Shown here: positions 14,781 through 23,090 of the stretch, one piece after another
How positions within the stretch are numbered: the first letter of the stretch is position 1
Layout: each line of letters opens with the position of its first letter
Origin: Lachnospiraceae bacterium
Lineage (GTDB): Bacteria > Bacillota > Clostridia > Lachnospirales > Lachnospiraceae
Direction: 5' to 3'
DNA: 39,439 nucleotides
NCBI GenBank assembly: GCA_017460885.1
Contig: JAFUAB010000032.1
Location: 1 to 39,439 of the forward strand
The notes under the pieces: generated by a model
Seen by the model: the letters and a program-made list of their open reading frames with translations, nothing else
The model's database searches: none
Told to the model about the DNA's origin: nothing
Position numbers and translations under genes: made by a program

Positions 14781-17276
14781 ATGAATGCCAAAGCTTTACA
14801 TATACTCGAATTTGACAGGATAATAGAGATGCTCACGGCTCATGCGGATTCCGAGCCTGCCGGACATATGTGCGAGAAGCTCCGTCCTTCCGGCAAGAAC
14901 GGCTGGATACGGGATGCACTCGATGAGACCGATGCGGCAGTAAACCGTATTATGAAGAACGGAAGTATTTCCTTTGGTTCCAACCGTGACTTCGGCAGTG
15001 CGCTTAAGAGTCTTGCGATCGGTCATTCGCTGTCGATTCCGGAGCTCATAGCGCTGGGCTCTTTTCTTGAGAATGTCTCGAGGGTCAAATCCTACGGATC
15101 CACCGATTCCCGACCCGTATCCGGAAATGACGTATCACGCGGCTCCGATACTGCTTCGGCCTCCGGGCGGAATGAGTCGGGCGCTGATCCTGAGGATGTG
15201 CCGCGCCGTGACGTGCTGTCCTCTTTCTTTGATGATCTGACACCAATACCGGCTCTGACCAGACGTATATCCGGGGTGATCATTTCCGAGGAAGAGATTT
15301 CCGATAATGCCTCACCTGAGCTGGCTTCCATCAGGCGAAAGGTCCGCCGCACCGGTGAAAGGATTCATTCTCAGCTTAATTCCATGATAAACGGATCGGT
15401 ACGTACCTATCTGCAGGATCCGGTCATCACCATGCGCGGAGACAGATACTGTATCCCGGTCAAGGCCGAATACAAGAGTCAGGTGCCCGGAATGGTACAC
15501 GATCAGTCCTCCACCGGATCGACCTTTTTTATAGAACCCGCGGCTGTAGTGGAGCTCAATAACGAACTCAAGAATCTGGCCATAGAGGAACAGCGCGAGA
15601 TAGAGCGCATCATCGCCGAGATATCCGCTATGGCGGGAGAACATATAGAAGATATCGAAGTCAACTGCAAGCGAATGACGCGTCTTGACTTTATCTTTGC
15701 CAAAGCCAGGCTGGCACTTGAAATGAACGCGATGAGGCCGGTCATCAATGACGACCGTATCATACGTATCCATAAAGGCAGACATCCACTGATAGATCCT
15801 AAGAAGGTAGTGCCGATAGACGTGACCCTTGGAGATGAATTCAGTATGCTGATCATCACAGGACCAAACACCGGCGGCAAGACTGTTTCATTAAAGACTG
15901 TGGGACTTCTCACCCTGATGGGGCAGGCAGGATTGTTCATCCCGGCCGGAGACAGATCAGAGTTATCCGTTTTTAACGAGGTCTTTGCGGATATCGGAGA
16001 CGAGCAGAGCATTGAGCAGAGTCTGTCGACATTCAGCTCGCATATGACCAATATCGTTGATATTCTGAAGAATGCAACTGAACGCAGCCTGTGTCTTTTT
16101 GATGAGCTGGGAGCGGGTACCGACCCAATAGAAGGAGCGGCGCTGGCCACCGCGATCCTTGACAATATGCACAGGCGAACCATCAGGACAATGGCTACGA
16201 CCCATTACAGCGAGCTCAAGGTATACGCCCTTTCCACCGAGGGAGTGGAGAACGCCAGCTGCGAGTTTGATGTTGAAAAGCTGAGCCCGACATACAGGCT
16301 TCTTGTAGGAATTCCGGGACGCAGCAACGCTTTTGCGATCTCCCGGCGTCTGGGGCTTTCCGGAGATATTATTGAAGAAGCCCATCTGCATATGAGTGAG
16401 GATCAGGAGCGGTTCGAAGACCTGATGGCGGATCTTGACAGGCGCCGTATGAATATGGAACGCAAGGAAATGGCGCTTTCCGAGGATGAGGACAGGATCA
16501 GAGCCGACAGGCAGAAGGTGGATGCGGAAAAGGGCAAACTGGACGATGCCAGAAACAGGATCCTTGCCGAGGCAAGAGAAGAGGCACGGCAGATACTTCA
16601 GGAGGCAAAGGACGAGGCAGACCGCACCATCAAATACTTCCGGGAAGCCGGCGGAGTATCCATGAGAGATCTGGAGGCAGCCCGAAGCAGGGTTCGTGAC
16701 AGTATAAACAAAAATAATGATGCTCTGGCCAAAACGGGCAAAAAACAGCCCAAGCCGATGACCGACGGGAAGAAACTTCGCCCGGAGGATATAAGGCTCG
16801 GTGACAGCGTTCAGATCGTTTCGATGGGATTAAAGGGGACCGTGACCTCACTGCCTGACAAATCCGGCAAATTGAAGGTTCAGTGCGGTATCATGAATTC
16901 ACAGACCAGCATAGATGATATAATACTGATAGACGAAACGGATATCACCGCACCCGGTTACACATCCTCGTCAGGCAAAAGAAAAACCGGCGGATCAGGA
17001 TCCGGTGGCGGCAGCTTCAGCAAGGCCAAGTACATATCTCCCGAGATCAATCTGCTGGGAATGACGGTGGATGAAGCTGTTTACACTTTGGATAAGTATC
17101 TGGATGATGCGTATCTGTCGCATCTGCCCAGTGTCAGGATAGTTCACGGCAAGGGGACAGGCGCGCTTCGGAATGCGGTGACGGATCATTTGAGACGCAC
17201 CGGCTATATCGCGTCCTTCCGTCTCGGAGAGTACGGAGAGGGAGACGCGGGTGTTACAATAGCCGAGTTTAAATAA
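14781..17276 (+). CDS. mutS2: endonuclease MutS2
   Basis: An 831-residue MutS2/RqcU protein. MutS2 is a MutS-like ATPase with a C-terminal Smr domain; it suppresses homologous recombination and, in Bacillus, binds collided ribosomes. Visible: the N-terminus MNAKALHILEFDRIIEML; Walker A GPNTGGKT at 361-368; Walker B region 'LFDELGAGTDP'; a long charged coiled coil (~530-640); a KOW-like linker; and the Smr domain with HGKGTG from residue 789. The length exceeds the usual ~785 because residues ~104-145 form a Ser/Arg/Asp-rich insertion. The start is set by conserved N-terminal sequence; the frame is open further upstream to 14643, but that part overlaps the lipoprotein gene. No Shine-Dalgarno is visible. 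The DUF853 gene follows 15 bases downstream. Confidence 0.95.
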   Translation: MNAKALHILEFDRIIEMLTAHADSEPAGHMCEKLRPSGKNGWIRDALDETDAAVNRIMKNGSISFGSNRDFGSALKSLAIGHSLSIPELIALGSFLENVSRVKSYGSTDSRPVSGNDVSRGSDTASASGRNESGADPEDVPRRDVLSSFFDDLTPIPALTRRISGVIISEEEISDNASPELASIRRKVRRTGERIHSQLNSMINGSVRTYLQDPVITMRGDRYCIPVKAEYKSQVPGMVHDQSSTGSTFFIEPAAVVELNNELKNLAIEEQREIERIIAEISAMAGEHIEDIEVNCKRMTRLDFIFAKARLALEMNAMRPVINDDRIIRIHKGRHPLIDPKKVVPIDVTLGDEFSMLIITGPNTGGKTVSLKTVGLLTLMGQAGLFIPAGDRSELSVFNEVFADIGDEQSIEQSLSTFSSHMTNIVDILKNATERSLCLFDELGAGTDPIEGAALATAILDNMHRRTIRTMATTHYSELKVYALSTEGVENASCEFDVEKLSPTYRLLVGIPGRSNAFAISRRLGLSGDIIEEAHLHMSEDQERFEDLMADLDRRRMNMERKEMALSEDEDRIRADRQKVDAEKGKLDDARNRILAEAREEARQILQEAKDEADRTIKYFREAGGVSMRDLEAARSRVRDSINKNNDALAKTGKKQPKPMTDGKKLRPEDIRLGDSVQIVSMGLKGTVTSLPDKSGKLKVQCGIMNSQTSIDDIILIDETDITAPGYTSSSGKRKTGGSGSGGGSFSKAKYISPEINLLGMTVDEAVYTLDKYLDDAYLSHLPSVRIVHGKGTGALRNAVTDHLRRTGYIASFRLGEYGEGDAGVTIAEFK

Positions 17277-17291
17277 TAAATGAGGTGAAAT

Positions 17292-18998
17292 ATGATCAGA
17301 GATAACAAAATTTTCCTTGGAATGAGCGGAGATGAGAGAGTTGAACTGGATGTCAGGATGGCTAACCGCCACGGACTGATCGCGGGAGCTACAGGTACCG
17401 GTAAGACCGTGAGTCTGAAGGTACTGGCAGAGAGCTTTTCCGATGCGGGAGTTCCCGTGTTTATGGCTGATGTCAAGGGTGACCTTGCGGGAGTGTACGA
17501 AGCGGGAAAGGACAAAGAGTCCGTTAAAGCCAGGATCGATCAGTATTCCCTTACGGAGCAGGGCTTCGGATACAAGAGCTATCCCGTTAATTTCTGGGAT
17601 GTTTATGCAGAAGGAGGTATGCCTCTCAGAACCACGATCTCCGAAATGGGGCCGCTCCTTCTTTCGCGTATATTGGGACTGAGCGAGACTCAGAGCTCGG
17701 TATTGACAGTGGTATTCAAGATCGCCGATGACAACAATCTGTTGCTTATAGATACCAAGGATCTTAAGGCCATGCTTGCGTATGTTCAGGAACATACCGC
17801 TGATTATACGATGGAATACGGCAATATGAGCAAGCAGAGTCTGGCCGTGATAGTCAGGGCAGTAGTTGCCCTCGAAAGCCAGGGCGGAGACCAGTTCTTC
17901 GCGGAGCCCGCGCTCGATATCGCGGACTGGCTCAGTGTAAATTATGACGGCCGGGGCATGATCCAGATACTGGATGCGAGAAAGCTGGTCAATTCTCCCG
18001 TTATGTATTCCACCTTCCTTCTCTGGATGATCTCCGAACTGTATGAAACGCTTCCGGAGGTGGGGGATCTGGACAAGCCCAGGATGGTATTTTTCTTCGA
18101 TGAAGCGCATCTCCTTTTTGAGAACGCGTCCAAAGCATTGTTGGAAAAGATAGAGCAGGTAGTCAAGCTGATCCGTTCAAAGGGTATCGGTATTTATTTC
18201 GTTACACAGTCGCCGCGCGATATCCCGGACGGGATCCTGGCTCAGCTCGGCAACAAGGTTCAGCATGCGCTTCGCGCTTATACACCTGCCGAAACCAAGG
18301 CTGTCAAAAAAGCGGCTGAATCCTTCCGTGAAAATCCTGAGTTCGACACATATGATACACTGCTTAATCTCGGTATAGGTGAAGCTCTTGTTTCGACACT
18401 TGATGATGACGGTATTCCTACTATCGTCCGTAAGACATCGATCTTGCCGCCCCAGTCCTCGCTTGGCGCGATCGACGATTCGGTACGCCGTGCGGCCATT
18501 GAGGGCAGCGCATTGTACAAGAGATATAATGATTATTTCGACCGCGATTCCGCCTATGAATTCCTGACCAGAAAGAATGCCGAGGCTGCAGCCGAGGCAG
18601 CCCGTCTGGCTGAAGAAGAGGAGCGTGCAAAGGCGGCGGCCAAAGCTGAGGCAGAGGAAGCCAGAGCAGCCGAAAAGCAGGCGGCGGCAGAAGCCAGAGC
18701 AGCCGAAAAGCAGGCAGCGGCAGAAGCCAGAGCAGCCGAAAAGCAGGCAGCGGCAGAAGCCAGGGCAGCCGAAAAGCAGGCGGCAGCCGCAGCCAAAGCA
18801 GCTGAAAAAGAAGCTGCAGCGAAAAAGAAGAAGGTGACCGGAGTGATCTCCACCACAGTCGGAAGTGCGGGCTCTACCATAGGACGTGAATTGGGCAGTA
18901 CTCTCGGCAAGACTATGGGAGGTTCATTTGGCAAGAAGATCGGCGGGAACGTCGGTTCAACACTCGGACGCGGTATACTTAAGACTTTGTTCTCGTAG
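17292..18998 (+). CDS. HerA-like helicase/ATPase, DUF853 family (YjgR-like)
   Basis: A 568-residue P-loop NTPase. Walker A is GATGTGKT at 32-39, followed by the family signature 'PVFMADVKGDLAG'. A DEAH box (FFFDEAHLLFEN) sits at 270-273, followed by GIYFVTQSPRDIP and a long conserved stretch to residue ~425. This is the DUF853 domain of E. coli YjgR-type proteins, related to HerA/FtsK translocases; the substrate is unknown. The C-terminus adds a predicted coiled coil made of an 11-residue repeat EARAAEKQAAA (~456-499) and a Gly-rich tail (GSTIGRELGSTLGKTMGG). A GAGGTG ribosome site (17282-17287) precedes the ATG. It lies 15 bases behind mutS2, implying co-transcription. Confidence 0.93.
   Translation: MIRDNKIFLGMSGDERVELDVRMANRHGLIAGATGTGKTVSLKVLAESFSDAGVPVFMADVKGDLAGVYEAGKDKESVKARIDQYSLTEQGFGYKSYPVNFWDVYAEGGMPLRTTISEMGPLLLSRILGLSETQSSVLTVVFKIADDNNLLLIDTKDLKAMLAYVQEHTADYTMEYGNMSKQSLAVIVRAVVALESQGGDQFFAEPALDIADWLSVNYDGRGMIQILDARKLVNSPVMYSTFLLWMISELYETLPEVGDLDKPRMVFFFDEAHLLFENASKALLEKIEQVVKLIRSKGIGIYFVTQSPRDIPDGILAQLGNKVQHALRAYTPAETKAVKKAAESFRENPEFDTYDTLLNLGIGEALVSTLDDDGIPTIVRKTSILPPQSSLGAIDDSVRRAAIEGSALYKRYNDYFDRDSAYEFLTRKNAEAAAEAARLAEEEERAKAAAKAEAEEARAAEKQAAAEARAAEKQAAAEARAAEKQAAAEARAAEKQAAAAAKAAEKEAAAKKKKVTGVISTTVGSAGSTIGRELGSTLGKTMGGSFGKKIGGNVGSTLGRGILKTLFS
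18657..18788 (+). repeat. 33-bp tandem repeats coding for EARAAEKQAAA
   Basis: Four consecutive 33-base units, nearly identical at the nucleotide level, encode an 11-residue Ala/Glu/Arg/Lys repeat in the C-terminal coiled coil of the DUF853 protein. Such repeats are prone to copy-number change by slippage without frameshift. Confidence 0.9.
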
Positions 18999-19002
18999 TT
19001 CC

Positions 19003-20838
19003 ATGAAGAAAAAGGTTCTTTCATCATTATCCATACTGGATCTACTTGGAATCATATTTCTGACAGCCGGAGCAGGTATCCTGATAAGGACGGCCTGCTT
19101 TGCTGTGTCCGGGGATATCTGGTTTGATGAACTCTTTACGGTAGAGCTGGCTTCCCGACCGGTCGGTGAACTGATCAGCCTCGCGGCACGCGATGTTCAC
19201 CCTCCGCTGTATTATATCATCGTCAAGCTGGTTTACATAATATTAACTCCGTTCGGAATAGATGCCGTGACAGCGGCCAAGCTTTCCTCCGTTATCCCGT
19301 ATCTGCTGTTCGGTGTATATGCCGTGGCTTTTGTCAGAAAAAGATACGGCTGGTTCGGAACCGGACTTACGATCTTTATGGTTGAAACGATGCCTCAGAT
19401 GTCGCAGTATATTATTGAGGCCAGAATGTACTCATGGTGTGCATTCTGTGTTGCCGCGATGTATATACATACTGAAACGGTTCTGAATACGGTTAACATA
19501 ATTTGGAATCCGGATCACAAACCGGTTGACATAACAGGGAACGTATCAAACCGTGAAGTTGACATAACACAAAACGCCACGACTCACGTGGTTGACATAA
19601 CAAAAAAATACCGCCGTATATACATAAATATGACCGCGGTTCTGTTGTATGGAACGGCTGCCATGTATCTGCATTATTATTCTGCGATAGCTGCCGTCAT
19701 GACCGTCATTTATATGATTACCGGTCTTGCACTTGCGCACAGAAGGAACAGAGGAAACCGTGGTTTACATAATTCAAATAATCACATTAGCGTAACAGAA
19801 ACCGGCAGTCACACCCGTATTTTCGTTTTATCCGGCATATGTATTCTTGCAGCCGCAGCTTCATATCTGCCCTGGGTCGGAAATATGCTTGCCCAGGCCG
19901 GAGCAGTCAGGAGTGCTTATTGGATACAGCCTTTGACCTGGAGAGTGTTTCCCGGCTGTCTCAAGTTTATATTTTTGCCCGATTTCACATCGAATGTAAT
20001 AAATCTGATCTTTGCATCTGTGCTTATGGCAGGATATGCGATCATGTTTACAGCATATATCGCAAAACGCTTTGGATACCTTGAGGATGCACATGACCGT
20101 GAACCCGGCACCCGTGAAGGAACCCCTGCAGGATTGAGTATACCGGGAACACTGATCATACCCGTCTGCACAGCCATGACAGGTATTATCGCCTCTTTTC
20201 TGGTCCGTCCGGTTTTTGTATACAGATACCTGATCCCGGTCATGTTTCTTTTTTGGATGGGATATGCGTGCCTGATCTCGGATACTATTGGCGGTATTGT
20301 ATTTGTGAAGGAAAGTTCCGACGAGGAGGTATCCATTCCGGTTCCGTATCGGACATACAGATGGATATACGGAGTGACGATAATTGTCTCATTTGTCACA
20401 TTGCTTACCGGAATGCGCTGCTTTGACATGTTCAGGGGATCGGAACAGATCAAATATGACGGCATGGACCGGACAACGGATATCTTAAATGCGGTGTCAG
20501 AGATTTATCCGGATGAAAAAATAATTTGCAATTTTAACCAAATTCAGGCTCTGATGTGGTATTATCAAGATTGTGACTCGATTTTGTGGGGAGAGACGGA
20601 TGAGACTCTGATAGCCGATATATGCGGCAGATCGCCCATGATCATGACCACGGACGCGGAGGAACTTGAGCGTATCATCCGCAGCGACGGCGCCGGTTCA
20701 TTCCTGTTTTTCGGCAGCTTCAATGCCAGGGACGAGATCATTGATGAGTGGGGATCGGCCGGGTTTAAGAGCAGTCTTATTTTTGACAGCGTTTTTCTTG
20801 AAAGATATTATTTCAATATTTATCATATAAGGCTATAG
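19003..20838 (+). CDS. polytopic membrane glycosyltransferase (GT-C / GT39-like)
   Basis: A 611-residue membrane protein. After the first transmembrane helix, the outside loop has the acidic pair in 'DIWFDELFTVELA' followed by 'ARDVHPPLYYIIVKL'; this D-E plus HPPLY pattern is typical of GT-C enzymes such as the dolichyl-phosphate-mannose or ArnT-like family, which use lipid-linked sugar donors on the outer face of the membrane. About ten hydrophobic helices follow, then a C-terminal soluble domain (~490-611). Between helices lies an 11-residue repeat insertion (nt 19492-19602). The start is placed at ATG 19003, four bases after the DUF853 stop. No ribosome site is visible, so translational coupling is likely. 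An upstream in-frame start would overlap the DUF853 gene. Donor and acceptor unknown. Confidence 0.82.
   Translation: MKKKVLSSLSILDLLGIIFLTAGAGILIRTACFAVSGDIWFDELFTVELASRPVGELISLAARDVHPPLYYIIVKLVYIILTPFGIDAVTAAKLSSVIPYLLFGVYAVAFVRKRYGWFGTGLTIFMVETMPQMSQYIIEARMYSWCAFCVAAMYIHTETVLNTVNIIWNPDHKPVDITGNVSNREVDITQNATTHVVDITKKYRRIYINMTAVLLYGTAAMYLHYYSAIAAVMTVIYMITGLALAHRRNRGNRGLHNSNNHISVTETGSHTRIFVLSGICILAAAASYLPWVGNMLAQAGAVRSAYWIQPLTWRVFPGCLKFIFLPDFTSNVINLIFASVLMAGYAIMFTAYIAKRFGYLEDAHDREPGTREGTPAGLSIPGTLIIPVCTAMTGIIASFLVRPVFVYRYLIPVMFLFWMGYACLISDTIGGIVFVKESSDEEVSIPVPYRTYRWIYGVTIIVSFVTLLTGMRCFDMFRGSEQIKYDGMDRTTDILNAVSEIYPDEKIICNFNQIQALMWYYQDCDSILWGETDETLIADICGRSPMIMTTDAEELERIIRSDGAGSFLFFGSFNARDEIIDEWGSAGFKSSLIFDSVFLERYYFNIYHIRL
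19492..19602 (+). repeat. 33-bp periodic element GTTGACATAACA inside the glycosyltransferase gene
   Basis: GTTAACATAATT at 19492 and GTTGACATAACA at 19525, 19558 and 19591 recur every 33 bases exactly, while the intervening bases are not conserved. They encode V(N/D)I(I/T) every 11 residues. The related GTTTACATAAT occurs at 19231 and 19763 in the same gene. Confidence 0.75.
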
Positions 20839-20863
20839 GATATTTATTTGGAGTTGTGCATAG

Positions 20864-21616
20864 ATGAAGAAGTTTAAGGTTAAGATAAAAAGTGCTCTGG
20901 TTGGGGCAGTAACGGGAGTTGCGATCGTAGTTGCGCTGCTTTGCGTTTTTGGATTTGATTCAAAACAAGACGATGATGCTTCGGGGCGATACGTTGAATC
21001 TCTCGAGGACGGAACCGTTATAGAAGCCTACGCGGCAGCTCCTGCTCCGGAGTTTACAGAACGTCTTATTGAATATATAGACGCCGATAAGGATTATCTT
21101 AAGGATCTGTCGGAGGAGGAGCTTGTCGAACTTTCCAGGGAAGCGCTGGATGCATCGGGTAAGAATACTTCGCTTGCAGACGGGGATCTTAAGACAACGG
21201 GCATAACCTTTGAACTGCCGGAGGGGTTCATGGCATCGGAGGACACGCCGGGTATGTATGTTCTCAAACGTTATCCCATAGATGCCAGCAATATCCGTTA
21301 TATCGAAATGAATGTGGATTATACCCTTCAGCTGATGGATGAGAGTTATTTTGAAGAAATGCTGGAGGAAATGCTTGAGTCCGGCTACGGTTCGGCTGTA
21401 GATGTCAATATTTCGGAATTTAAGCATATTACGATCGACAGTGTGCCGGCTGTAAGAGTCAAGACCGAATATGATCTGGAGGAAAATCACATCACGCAGC
21501 TTATCGTGGCGATCAACGGATCCAGAACCTATATGCTCATATATACCCAGACACATGATTATGATCGTATGGATGAGTTCGAGACCAGTGTAGCGTCCAT
21601 ACATGTATCGAAGTAA
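20864..21616 (+). CDS. membrane-anchored extracytoplasmic protein of unknown function
   Basis: A 250-residue protein with an N-terminal signal/anchor (KIKSALVGAVTGVAIVVALLCVFGF, ~7-31) and an acidic outside domain. The domain pattern 'GITFELPEGFMASEDTPGMYVLKRYP' followed by 'IDSVPAVRVKTEYDLEENHITQLIVAINGSRTYMLIYTQ' resembles lipoprotein-like domains that start with a 'LPEGF' strand in Lachnospiraceae proteins. No catalytic motif is seen. TGGAG (20849-20853) lies 10 bases before the ATG. It follows the glycosyltransferase gene by 25 bases and precedes the thioesterase gene by 32, so it is probably part of the same transcription unit. Confidence 0.75.
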   Translation: MKKFKVKIKSALVGAVTGVAIVVALLCVFGFDSKQDDDASGRYVESLEDGTVIEAYAAAPAPEFTERLIEYIDADKDYLKDLSEEELVELSREALDASGKNTSLADGDLKTTGITFELPEGFMASEDTPGMYVLKRYPIDASNIRYIEMNVDYTLQLMDESYFEEMLEEMLESGYGSAVDVNISEFKHITIDSVPAVRVKTEYDLEENHITQLIVAINGSRTYMLIYTQTHDYDRMDEFETSVASIHVSK

Positions 21617-21648
21617 ATTTTGGTCAGCATTTTCACAGGTAATGACAA

Positions 21649-22047
21649 ATGGGAAGATTTAACAATACCGAGGAAGCAGCAGAATATTTTAAAGGAGACC
21701 GTTTTGCAACATCAAACGGTATGAGGCTTGAGGAACTGACGGAGGAGTATTCCCTGTGCAGCTGTGAGCTTGGTGATATCCATCGCAACGCCAACGGCGG
21801 TATAATGGGCGGAGTCAGTTTTACACTTGCCGATTTTGCTTTTGCTATTCTGGCAAATAACCTGCATATGCCCACAGTTGCCCAGCAGGTCAGCATCAAT
21901 TATCTGAGTGCTCCCAAAGGGAAAACGCTCTATGCCAAAGCAACCTGCAAAAAGGACGGAAGCCGGACTATGGTGATCATAGTCGATGTCACCGATGATA
22001 CGGGACGTGATATTGCACAGTTTGTGGGCACCGGATTCAAGCTGTGA
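21649..22047 (+). CDS. PaaI-family hotdog-fold thioesterase
   Basis: A 132-residue protein of the PaaI/4HBT hotdog thioesterase family, which hydrolyses acyl- or aryl-CoA thioesters in the cytoplasm. The family's active-site strand appears as 'HRNANGGIMGGVSFTLADFAFAI', with the HxNxxGxxxGG-type pattern and the helix Asp. The second half has 'VSINYLSAPKGKTLYAKATCKKDGSRTMVIIVDVTDDTGRDIAQFVGTGF', the usual VxYLxPA-like strand and terminal strand. Full length for the family (130-145). The ribosome site is weak. It is the last gene of the 14.7-22 kb run and is followed by a hairpin. Confidence 0.88.
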   Translation: MGRFNNTEEAAEYFKGDRFATSNGMRLEELTEEYSLCSCELGDIHRNANGGIMGGVSFTLADFAFAILANNLHMPTVAQQVSINYLSAPKGKTLYAKATCKKDGSRTMVIIVDVTDDTGRDIAQFVGTGFKL

Positions 22048-22054
22048 CATGGTG

Positions 22055-22085
22055 TTCAGTAATATTCGCCGTCAATATTTCTGAA
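22055..22085 (+). terminator. hairpin after the thioesterase gene, terminator-like but without T-tract
   Basis: TTCAG-T-AATATT (22055-22066) is mirrored by AATATT-T-CTGAA (22074-22085) around a 7-base loop. No thymine run follows, so it may block exonucleases or be a weak terminator. Confidence 0.35.
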
Positions 22086-22118
22086 AATGCGCTGTCAGAT
22101 GTTTCCTGAAATATCTGC

Positions 22119-22147
22119 TTGACACGCATCAGCAGTTGTGATATTTT
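22119..22147 (+). promoter_or_regulatory. promoter of the infC-rpmI-rplT operon
   Basis: TTGACA (22119-22124), 17 bases, TATTTT (22142-22147). Transcription should begin near 22154, giving a leader of about 160 bases before infC. Confidence 0.7.
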
Positions 22148-22152
22148 ACATA

Positions 22153-22312
22153 AGTACGCGCAAGCGTTTGGTATTAACAAAGCAGAGTATCCGCTCTCAC
22201 CCGTCGGTCACCGGATCGCACGGCGTCGATATATTTTCACAGACTGCTGTGGTATGTATTGTATTTTGAGTGGATAGATATGCTATCCACTTTTTTTACG
22301 GAGGATACAACC
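22153..22312 (+). ncRNA. L20-type autoregulatory leader of infC operon
   Basis: The ~160-base untranslated leader lies between the TTGACA/TATTTT promoter and infC and ends in an intrinsic terminator. In Bacillus subtilis and many Firmicutes the infC-rpmI-rplT leader binds ribosomal protein L20 and attenuates transcription (Rfam L20_leader). Position, gene order and the terminator fit; I could not check the covariance model, so class assignment is by context. Several GC-rich segments (GCGCAAGCG; CCGTCGGTCACCGG) could form the upstream rRNA-mimic helices. Confidence 0.65.
22270..22297 (+). terminator. attenuator terminator upstream of infC
   Basis: GTGGATAG (22270-22277) and CTATCCAC (22283-22290) form a perfect 8-bp stem with loop ATATG, followed by seven Ts (22291-22297). 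It lies 15 bases before the infC start codon and only 2-3 bases before its ribosome site, where it can stop transcription before the operon. Confidence 0.85.
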
Positions 22313-22822
22313 ATTAGCGAATTATTCATTAACGAGCAGATCAGAGCGAAGGAAGTCAGGGTCATCGGAGAGGATGGTAATCAGCTCGGTATCATGGACC
22401 TGAAGGAAGCACTGCATTTGGCTGATGAGGCAGGTGTTGATCTGGTAAACATCGCACCGACCGCTAATCCGCCGGTATGCCGTATCGTTGACTATGGTAA
22501 GTTCAAATATGAGCAGACACGTAAGGAGAAAGATGCCAAGAAGAAGCAGAAAGTAGTTGAGATCAAAGAGATCCGGCTTTCACCTAACATCGATACCAAT
22601 GATTTAAATACCAAGACTCAGAATGCCCGCAGATTCCTGGAAAAAGGAAACAGAGTGAAGGTTACGCTCAAATTCAGAGGGCGTGAGATGGCTCATATGG
22701 CACAATCCAAGCATATTCTGGATGATTTTGCTGAGGCACTTTCGGATATTGCCGTTATGGACAAGGAGCCTAAGGTTGAAGGAAGGTCTATGACCATGTT
22801 CCTGGCCGAAAAGAAAAAGTGA
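22313..22822 (+). CDS. infC: translation initiation factor IF-3
   Basis: A 169-residue IF-3, which binds the 30S subunit and controls start-codon selection. Family sequence is clear: INEQIRAKEVRVIG, 'DLVNIAPTANPPVCRIVDYGKFKYEQ', then the C-terminal domain 'VKEIRLSPNIDTNDLNTKTQNARRFLEKGNRVKVTLKFRGREMAH'. The likely start is ATT at 22313 (ISELFINEQIR), because GGAGG (22300-22304) lies 8 bases upstream. An AUU start is the classic self-regulation device of infC. The in-frame ATG at 22280 is inside the attenuator hairpin loop and has no good ribosome site; the TTG at 22259 is even less likely. First gene of the operon with rpmI and rplT. Confidence 0.93.
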   Translation: MSELFINEQIRAKEVRVIGEDGNQLGIMDLKEALHLADEAGVDLVNIAPTANPPVCRIVDYGKFKYEQTRKEKDAKKKQKVVEIKEIRLSPNIDTNDLNTKTQNARRFLEKGNRVKVTLKFRGREMAHMAQSKHILDDFAEALSDIAVMDKEPKVEGRSMTMFLAEKKK

Positions 22823-22856
22823 TCCCTACGGGAATGATTATTAGGAGGAAAAGACA

Positions 22857-23054
22857 ATGCCCAAGATGAAGACAAGCAGAGCCGCTGCCAAGAGATTCAA
22901 ACCCACCGGCACCGGTAAGCTTAAAAGAAACAAAGCCTACAGACGTCATATTCTGACCAAAAAGACTACCAAGAACAAGAGACAGCTGCGTCATCCCGCT
23001 ATGGCAGATGAAACTAACGTAAAGAATATGAAGAAGATCCTGCCCTACCTGTAA
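22857..23054 (+). CDS. rpmI: 50S ribosomal protein L35
   Basis: A 65-residue highly basic protein with the L35 signature [21 protein letters not shown] and the C-terminal '[12 protein letters not shown]'. It is a structural protein of the large ribosomal subunit. AGGAGG lies about 9 bases before the ATG. Standard middle position between infC and rplT; gaps of 34 and 36 bases. Confidence 0.97.
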   Translation: MPKMKTSRAAAKRFKPTGTGKLKRNKAYRRHILTKKTTKNKRQLRHPAMADETNVKNMKKILPYL

Positions 23055-23090
23055 GGCACGGAGTGGTTTTTGTAGACGGAGGAATAAACA

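Noticed and set aside
15503-16183. 226-residue minus-strand open frame within mutS2
   Set aside because: Antisense shadow of a clearly conserved gene; composition is Ser/Ile-rich without motifs.
16995-18110. 371-residue minus-strand open frame
   Set aside because: It runs antisense to the end of mutS2 and the DUF853 gene, has no family-like sequence or ribosome site, and follows from codon bias.
18554-19027. Ala/Ser-rich minus-strand open frame
   Set aside because: It is the complement of the EARAAEKQAAA repeats and has no independent support.
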